A stretch of DNA of 36,515 nt from an uncultured Acidobacteriota bacterium (GTDB lineage: Bacteria; Acidobacteriota; Thermoanaerobaculia; Multivoradales; SZUA-115): contig CALMKX010000115.1 of the NCBI GenBank assembly GCA_937867335.1, positions 1 through 36,515 of the forward strand, read 5' to 3'. How positions within the stretch are numbered: the stretch's first letter is position 1; each line of letters starts with the position of its first letter. The notes beneath the pieces were generated by a model. The model did no database searches and had not been told where the DNA came from. It was given only the letters and a program-made list of their open reading frames with translations. A program made the position numbers and the translations under genes. Shown here piece by piece: positions 33,409-36,515 of the stretch.

Positions 33409-33424
33409 GCGGGAGCAAGCCCGC
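33409..33424 (-). terminator. hairpin after the small membrane protein gene
   Basis: A 5-bp GC stem (GCGGG / CCCGC) with a 6-nt loop lies about 18 bp past the stop of the gene at 33443. In the leftward transcript a UUUUU run follows, but only about 9 nt after the stem, so it is not a classical intrinsic terminator. Confidence 0.35.
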
Positions 33425-33442
33425 CCTATCGCGGCCGTGCCC

Positions 33443-33670
33443 TCAATCTCGCTGGCGGGCGGCGAGCACGAGGAGCACTGCGCCGCCGGCGAGCAGGCCC
33501 ACGCCCACGGCGGGAGGTAGTTTCACGGTCTCGTGGCGGTTCATCTCGAAGTTCACCGGGCCAACCGTCACTTCCTTCGACGACTTCGTGTAGCTGAACT
33601 CCTTGGCCAGGAGCGCCCAGAGGCCGGCCGCGAGGAGCAGAACGCCAAGGATGCGCAGAAGGGTCTTCAT
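33443..33670 (-). CDS. small two-helix membrane protein (possibly DUF3185-like)
   Basis: A 75-residue protein with two hydrophobic segments, LLRILGVLLLAAGLWALLA (4-22) and AVGVGLLAGGAVLLVLA (54-70). They flank a short polar loop with KEVTVGPVNFEMNRHETVKLPP. That pattern, a helix, a loop with a beta-like VGP motif and a second helix, is shared by small envelope proteins grouped as DUF3185-like; the assignment is weak. The start at 33670 is the ATG giving the hydrophobic N-terminus; longer in-frame starts run into the divergent Rrf2 promoter region. Function unknown. Confidence 0.6.
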   Translation of the reverse strand: MKTLLRILGVLLLAAGLWALLAKEFSYTKSSKEVTVGPVNFEMNRHETVKLPPAVGVGLLAGGAVLLVLAARQRD

Positions 33671-33770
33671 GCTCAGTCTCCCGAGGCCGGCGAGATGGGT
33701 GCTGGGGCTCGGCCGGCAGTGAACCGCGAGTCTAACCGCTCCCGGGGTATCATGGGCCAGGGGCAAGACG

Positions 33771-34253
33771 ATGAAGATCTCCACACGCGGTGAATACGGC
33801 ATCCGGGCCATGCTCTACATCGCCATGCATGGCGAAGAGCGGCCGGTGACCAGCCACGAGATCGCCCACCACCAGGCGATCCCCGAGCCCTACCTGCGGC
33901 AGATCCTCGCTCTGCTCTCGAAGGACCGGCTGATCCAGTCCAACCGCGGCCCTCAGGGCGGGCATACCCTCGGCCGGCCCGCCGAGTCCATCACCCTGCG
34001 GGACGTCCTCCTCACCCTGGAAGGCCACACGACTTCTATCGACCAGATCCTCTCCCTGCCCTGCGCGATCGACATCGGGACCGAGTACTGCGCCATCCGC
34101 GAGGTGCTGCTGGAGGTACGAGAGGCGGTGGAGCAGATCCTCACTCGGGTGACCCTCGGGCAACTGGTGGAACGTCAGCGCACGATCCTCACCCAGAAGA
34201 TCAACGTGCCGTTCTTCCCCTCGAACCCATGCCTGCCGGTGGTGCGCGACTAG
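33771..34253 (+). CDS. Rrf2-family transcriptional regulator
   Basis: A 160-residue winged-helix protein. The N-terminal MKISTRGEYGIRAMLYIA, then VTSHEIAHHQAIPEPYLRQIL and SNRGPQGGHTLGRPAESITLRDV, are the standard Rrf2 signatures and form the DNA-binding domain. The sensor segment has only two cysteines, C98 and C107, where IscR/NsrR-type regulators carry three; a third, C154, is near the end. Iron-sulfur binding is therefore possible but atypical. It starts with AGGGG 8 nt before the ATG. It is divergent from the small membrane protein and overlaps the next small lipoprotein gene by 25 bp. It could regulate its neighbours, perhaps including the ATP synthase cluster, but nothing shows this directly. 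Confidence 0.88.
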   Translation: MKISTRGEYGIRAMLYIAMHGEERPVTSHEIAHHQAIPEPYLRQILALLSKDRLIQSNRGPQGGHTLGRPAESITLRDVLLTLEGHTTSIDQILSLPCAIDIGTEYCAIREVLLEVREAVEQILTRVTLGQLVERQRTILTQKINVPFFPSNPCLPVVRD

Positions 34254-34447
34254 CCTGGCTGCTCTGCGGTGGGTTGCTGGCGGCCGGCTGTGGAGGCCGG
34301 ACGGCCGAGAGCCCGAAGCCGGCGGCGCTGTCACCCATCCAGATCGTCGAGGAGCACCCGATCGACTCGCCCGGCCGCTCGGCCGTCGAGGCAGGGGAGC
34401 CGGCCCCGCCCTCCAAGGAAGTCCCGGCGGCCGAGCAAAGCCCCTGA
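34229..34447 (+). CDS. small predicted lipoprotein
   Basis: A 72-residue protein with a lipoprotein signal: a basic N-terminus, a hydrophobic core, and lipobox LAAGC with Cys21. The rest is proline- and glutamate-rich and probably unstructured (PIQIVEEHPIDSPG, PAPPSKEVPAAEQSP). It overlaps the end of the Rrf2 gene by 25 bp in another frame and has no visible ribosome site, so translation may depend on coupling. It could be spurious, but the lipobox makes a real gene more likely than not. Confidence 0.5.
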   Translation: MPAGGARLAWLLCGGLLAAGCGGRTAESPKPAALSPIQIVEEHPIDSPGRSAVEAGEPAPPSKEVPAAEQSP

Positions 34448-34499
34448 GGGACATCCCATCCCCTCGTTCCGGACCAACGAGCTTCTTGAGCGCCGGTTC

Positions 34500-34528
34500 T
34501 TGAATCGGCCCGCGCTCGCTGGTACACT
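34500..34528 (+). promoter_or_regulatory. sigma-70 promoter of the ATP synthase cluster
   Basis: A -35 box TTGAAT (34500-34505) and a -10 box TACACT (34523-34528) are exactly 17 bp apart, in a 177-bp gap otherwise free of genes. Transcription should start near 34535, giving a leader of about 90 nt before the first gene at 34625. Confidence 0.6.
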
Positions 34529-34593
34529 CCGCGCGGTTCGTAAGGCGGCCCATGGCAGGGTGCAGCGTTCCGCCAGGACGCCATCTCGATCTG

Positions 34594-34616
34594 CGGGACG
34601 TACGGCTTACGTCCCG
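34594..34616 (+). promoter_or_regulatory. 9-bp hairpin in the leader just before the AtpZ-like start
   Basis: CGGGACGTA and TACGTCCCG form a perfect 9-bp stem with a 5-nt loop, ending 8 nt before the ATG at 34625. No Shine-Dalgarno sequence lies between hairpin and start, and no T run follows. It is more likely a translational or mRNA-stability element, or a protein-binding palindrome, than a terminator. Confidence 0.5.
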
Positions 34617-34624
34617 ACTCCCCA

Positions 34625-34894
34625 ATGCCGAGCGAGGAACCGAAGCGCAACCCCTGGCTGCGCCTGTCCTCCCTAGGTATGGAGCTGGCCGGAGCGGCTG
34701 CCGGGGGCACTCTCCTCGGCTACTGGCTCGACCGGCGCTACGGTACCAGTCCACGGTGGCTCCTGGTGGGCGCCCTGGTAGGCATCGGTGGAGGTCTGTA
34801 CAACCTGATCCGCTCAGCTCTCGCGGCAAGCCGGGAGTCGTCGCGCGAGGCGGAGCGGCAGAAGCGCCAGGACGGGAACGACCGAGACGGCTGA
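34625..34894 (+). CDS. atpZ: AtpZ/AtpI-type ATP synthase accessory membrane protein
   Basis: An 89-residue protein with two membrane helices. The first is within MELAGAAAGGTLLGYWLDRRYG and the second within WLLVGALVGIGGGLYNLIRS, ending in a charged tail. The GYWLDRRYGTSP turn is characteristic of the short F0F1 ATPase_gene1 family that opens many atp operons. Relatives help assemble the c-ring or transport magnesium/calcium with AtpI. The next gene starts 1 bp after its stop. There is no Shine-Dalgarno site and a 9-bp hairpin sits just upstream. Confidence 0.8.
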   Translation: MPSEEPKRNPWLRLSSLGMELAGAAAGGTLLGYWLDRRYGTSPRWLLVGALVGIGGGLYNLIRSALAASRESSREAERQKRQDGNDRDG

Positions 34895-34895
34895 A

Positions 34896-35324
34896 ATGAG
34901 CCTCACCCCTGCAAGCCGACTAGCTGCCTGGGGGTATTTTCGGTTCTTCCTGGGAGTTGCCGCCGTGAGCTTGTTTCTGGTGGCGATCGGCTGGGGCCCC
35001 ACGGTGCGTTGGGGGGGAGAGAGTGGGCCGCGGGCGATGCTCCTGGCGCTCGGGGCCTGTGCCTTCGCTTCGCTGGTGGGAGGGGTCCCGGTCGCACTCG
35101 CCCAGGCGAGTGGCGACCCCCGGCGAGCGGTGACGGCAGTACTCGGCTCGTTGGCTTTGCGGTTCTTTGTGGCACTCGCAATGATCGTGAGCACGCTTCT
35201 GAGCGGTAAGGTGGCTCAGGCGCCGCTCCTGATCTGGTTCGTCCTCGGTTACTTCGCGCTCCTGGCACTCGACGCTCTCTACGCTCGAAGCGCCACGCGC
35301 GCCCGGCCCACGTCGGAGAAGTGA
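34896..35324 (+). CDS. ATP synthase subunit I-like (AtpI) membrane protein
   Basis: A 142-residue protein with four hydrophobic segments (about 13-31, 46-66, 79-100 and 108-128) and a basic C-terminus. The sequence is poorly conserved, but its length, four-helix layout and place between an AtpZ-like gene and atpB fit subunit I, thought to assist c-ring assembly. The start follows the previous stop by one base. Its own stop overlaps the atpB start as TGATG, so it is tightly coupled. Confidence 0.7.
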   Translation: MSLTPASRLAAWGYFRFFLGVAAVSLFLVAIGWGPTVRWGGESGPRAMLLALGACAFASLVGGVPVALAQASGDPRRAVTAVLGSLALRFFVALAMIVSTLLSGKVAQAPLLIWFVLGYFALLALDALYARSATRARPTSEK

Positions 35325-36187
35325 TGGCGGTAGAACAGGCAAGCGAGGGTTTGAACCCCCTCGAGCACATCGTCCAGCACCCGCTGGTGACGCGACCGGC
35401 CGACGCCGGTCTGCTCACCCCCAACCACCAGATCACCCTGCTCTCGGACCAGATCGTGATGATGCTGGTCGGCGGGCTGTTGCTGGTTCTGCTGGTGCCG
35501 ATCCTGGTTCGCAAGCGGCGGGCGAAGGACGGCATCGGCTCCCTGGTTCCGGCCGGGGCGGGAAATGCAATCGAGTTCATCTGCGCCTTCCTGCGCAAGG
35601 AAGTGGCCGAGCCGGCCCTGGGGCACCACACCGACCGCTTCATCAAGTACATCTGGAGCCTCTTCTTCTTCGTGCTGACCATGAACCTGATGGGAGTGAT
35701 CCCGCTCGGTGCGGTGACACCCCTTTTCGGCACCCACATCGGCGGCACACCTACCGGCAACGTCTTCGTCACCGGCACACTCGCGGTGCTCACCCTGCTG
35801 ATGATGGTGGTCAACGGGCTTCGGCTGGGCGGCAAGGCCTACATCGCCCACCTCTGCCCGGGCCCGCTCTGGCTCGCCCCCCTGCTGGTTCCGCTCGAGA
35901 TCATCGGCATCTTCTCGAAGGCCTTCGCCCTGGCAGTCCGACTTTTTGCCAACATGATCGCCGGCCACATCCTGCTCGCCGTCCTGGTGGGCTTCATCTT
36001 GATGGCGGGCAAAGCCATGGGAGCCGGGGGCGGCATCGGTGTCGCCCTGCTCTCGGTGCCGGCGAGCGTGGCCATCACGGTTTTTGAGATCGCGGTCGCC
36101 TTCCTGCAGGCTTTCATCTTCACCTTCCTGACCACGTTGTTCCTCGGCATGTCGGTCAACGTGCATCACGAGGAGCACAGCCACTAG
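35324..36187 (+). CDS. atpB: ATP synthase subunit a
   Basis: A 287-residue subunit a of the membrane Fo sector, which forms the proton path against the c-ring. The essential arginine is Arg206 in KAFALAVRLFANMIAGH. Other conserved parts are KYIWSLFFFVLTMNLMGVIP and the last helix FLQAFIFTFLTTLFLGM, with a histidine-rich tail. The ATG at 35324 has GGAG 5 nt upstream; a GTG one codon earlier is an alternative. The gene follows the AtpI-like gene with a 1-nt overlap. No sodium-type signature could be judged from this subunit alone. Confidence 0.95.
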   Translation: MAVEQASEGLNPLEHIVQHPLVTRPADAGLLTPNHQITLLSDQIVMMLVGGLLLVLLVPILVRKRRAKDGIGSLVPAGAGNAIEFICAFLRKEVAEPALGHHTDRFIKYIWSLFFFVLTMNLMGVIPLGAVTPLFGTHIGGTPTGNVFVTGTLAVLTLLMMVVNGLRLGGKAYIAHLCPGPLWLAPLLVPLEIIGIFSKAFALAVRLFANMIAGHILLAVLVGFILMAGKAMGAGGGIGVALLSVPASVAITVFEIAVAFLQAFIFTFLTTLFLGMSVNVHHEEHSH

Positions 36188-36213
36188 GAACGGCGGTTCA
36201 TCTAAGACAAGAG

Positions 36214-36256
36214 CTTTGCCGGGTCCAGCATGGCGCGGGGGCGTCGGGCGGCAAAG
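36214..36256 (+). promoter_or_regulatory. inverted repeat in the atpB-atpE spacer
   Basis: A perfect 8-bp inverted repeat (CTTTGCCG / CGGCAAAG) encloses a 27-nt GC-rich loop, ending 59 bp before the subunit c start. In the mRNA it could form a hairpin that stabilises or separately regulates the subunit c message, which is needed in many copies per enzyme. Confidence 0.4.
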
Positions 36257-36315
36257 AAATCCTGGAGGAGACTCGAAAGCTGGCCCCGCCCGGCTCTTCG
36301 AAGGAGAGAAAGGCA

Positions 36316-36515
36316 ATGCGCAAGCTGAATCGGATCCTGACTTCCAAGATGGCCCTCATGCTGCTGGTCCTGGGTGTCGCCCTGCTCCTGCCCACCACGG
36401 CCTTCGCCCAGGAGGGCGGCGCGGCGGGCTCGAAGGCGCTCGGCTGGCTGGGTGGCGCGATCGGCGCCGGCCTGGCGGTGATCGGCGGCGGCCTCGGCAT
36501 CGGTCGCATCGGCGG
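36316..36515 (+). CDS. atpE: ATP synthase subunit c, signal-peptide form (3' end off the window)
   Basis: The first 66 residues are visible. After a basic start (MRKLNRILTSK) there is a hydrophobic segment ending PTTAFAQEGGAAG, which reads as a cleavable signal peptide. Then comes the first c-subunit helix, glycine-rich (GWLGGAIGAGLAVIGGGLGIGRIGG), containing the c-ring packing motif. The ion-binding carboxylate helix is beyond the edge. An AAGGAG site lies 9 nt upstream. Signal-bearing c subunits occur in some bacterial phyla outside the best-known groups. Confidence 0.9.
   Translation, partial: MRKLNRILTSKMALMLLVLGVALLLPTTAFAQEGGAAGSKALGWLGGAIGAGLAVIGGGLGIGRIG

Overview
The window is GC-rich, gene-dense bacterial DNA that looks like a composite of at least two sources. 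Positions 1 to about 5173 hold a FAD monooxygenase with a twin-arginine leader, a three-gene secreted cytochrome c / beta-propeller operon, a 5'-truncated unknown gene and a 5'-truncated amino-acid ABC permease. Two abrupt breaks occur there, at about 4795 and about 5173. Each cuts through genes, so I read this part as chimeric or rearranged relative to the rest, perhaps of proteobacterial type. From about 5174 to the end the DNA is coherent. Its ATP synthase cluster has a signal-peptide subunit c, and it carries many multidomain signalling and secreted proteins. That would suit an Acidobacteriota-like or other deep-branching Gram-negative soil or sediment bacterium, but this taxonomic guess is inference.

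Layout of the second part. 5.2-10.0 kb (minus strand) is a signalling block: a PP2C/SpoIIE phosphatase with a membrane sensor, two tandem XRE-like regulators, a small unknown protein and a membrane GGDEF diguanylate cyclase. A secreted alpha/beta hydrolase follows at 10.1-11.4 kb, then a 71-bp double palindrome and a canonical RecQ helicase at 11.7-13.7 kb. Divergent from RecQ, at 13.9-17.25 kb (plus), is the most interesting locus: a RecQ-like helicase fused to a ComF-like phosphoribosyltransferase, overlapping by 4 nt a DprA-like Rossmann protein with a C-terminal winged helix. The combination resembles antiphage / toxin-antitoxin ShosTA-type pairs with a helicase added.

17.3-26.7 kb (minus) encodes a 1311-residue secreted G8-domain beta-helix protein strikingly like animal CEMIP/TMEM2, a Ski2-like helicase with a DUF3516-type C-terminus, an RluA pseudouridine synthase and an orphan PilB ATPase with a c-di-GMP-type (MshEN) N-terminus. 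27.0-29.8 kb (minus) is a second candidate defence / toxin operon: a DUF262 (GmrS/ParB-like) protein overlapping by 4 nt a HipA-like kinase, with no HipB and a palindrome just upstream.

30-33.7 kb has a fumarylacetoacetate-hydrolase family gene with its own promoter and inverted repeat, a large secreted carboxypeptidase-regulatory-domain protein with a tiny 10-cysteine secreted partner, and a small membrane protein. 33.8 kb to the end (plus) runs from an Rrf2 regulator and a small lipoprotein into the ATP synthase Fo cluster (AtpZ-like, AtpI-like, AtpB, partial AtpE), preceded by a good sigma-70 promoter and a 9-bp hairpin. No tRNA, rRNA, CRISPR array, insertion sequence or prophage was recognised. 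No gene-free stretch exceeds 300 bp.
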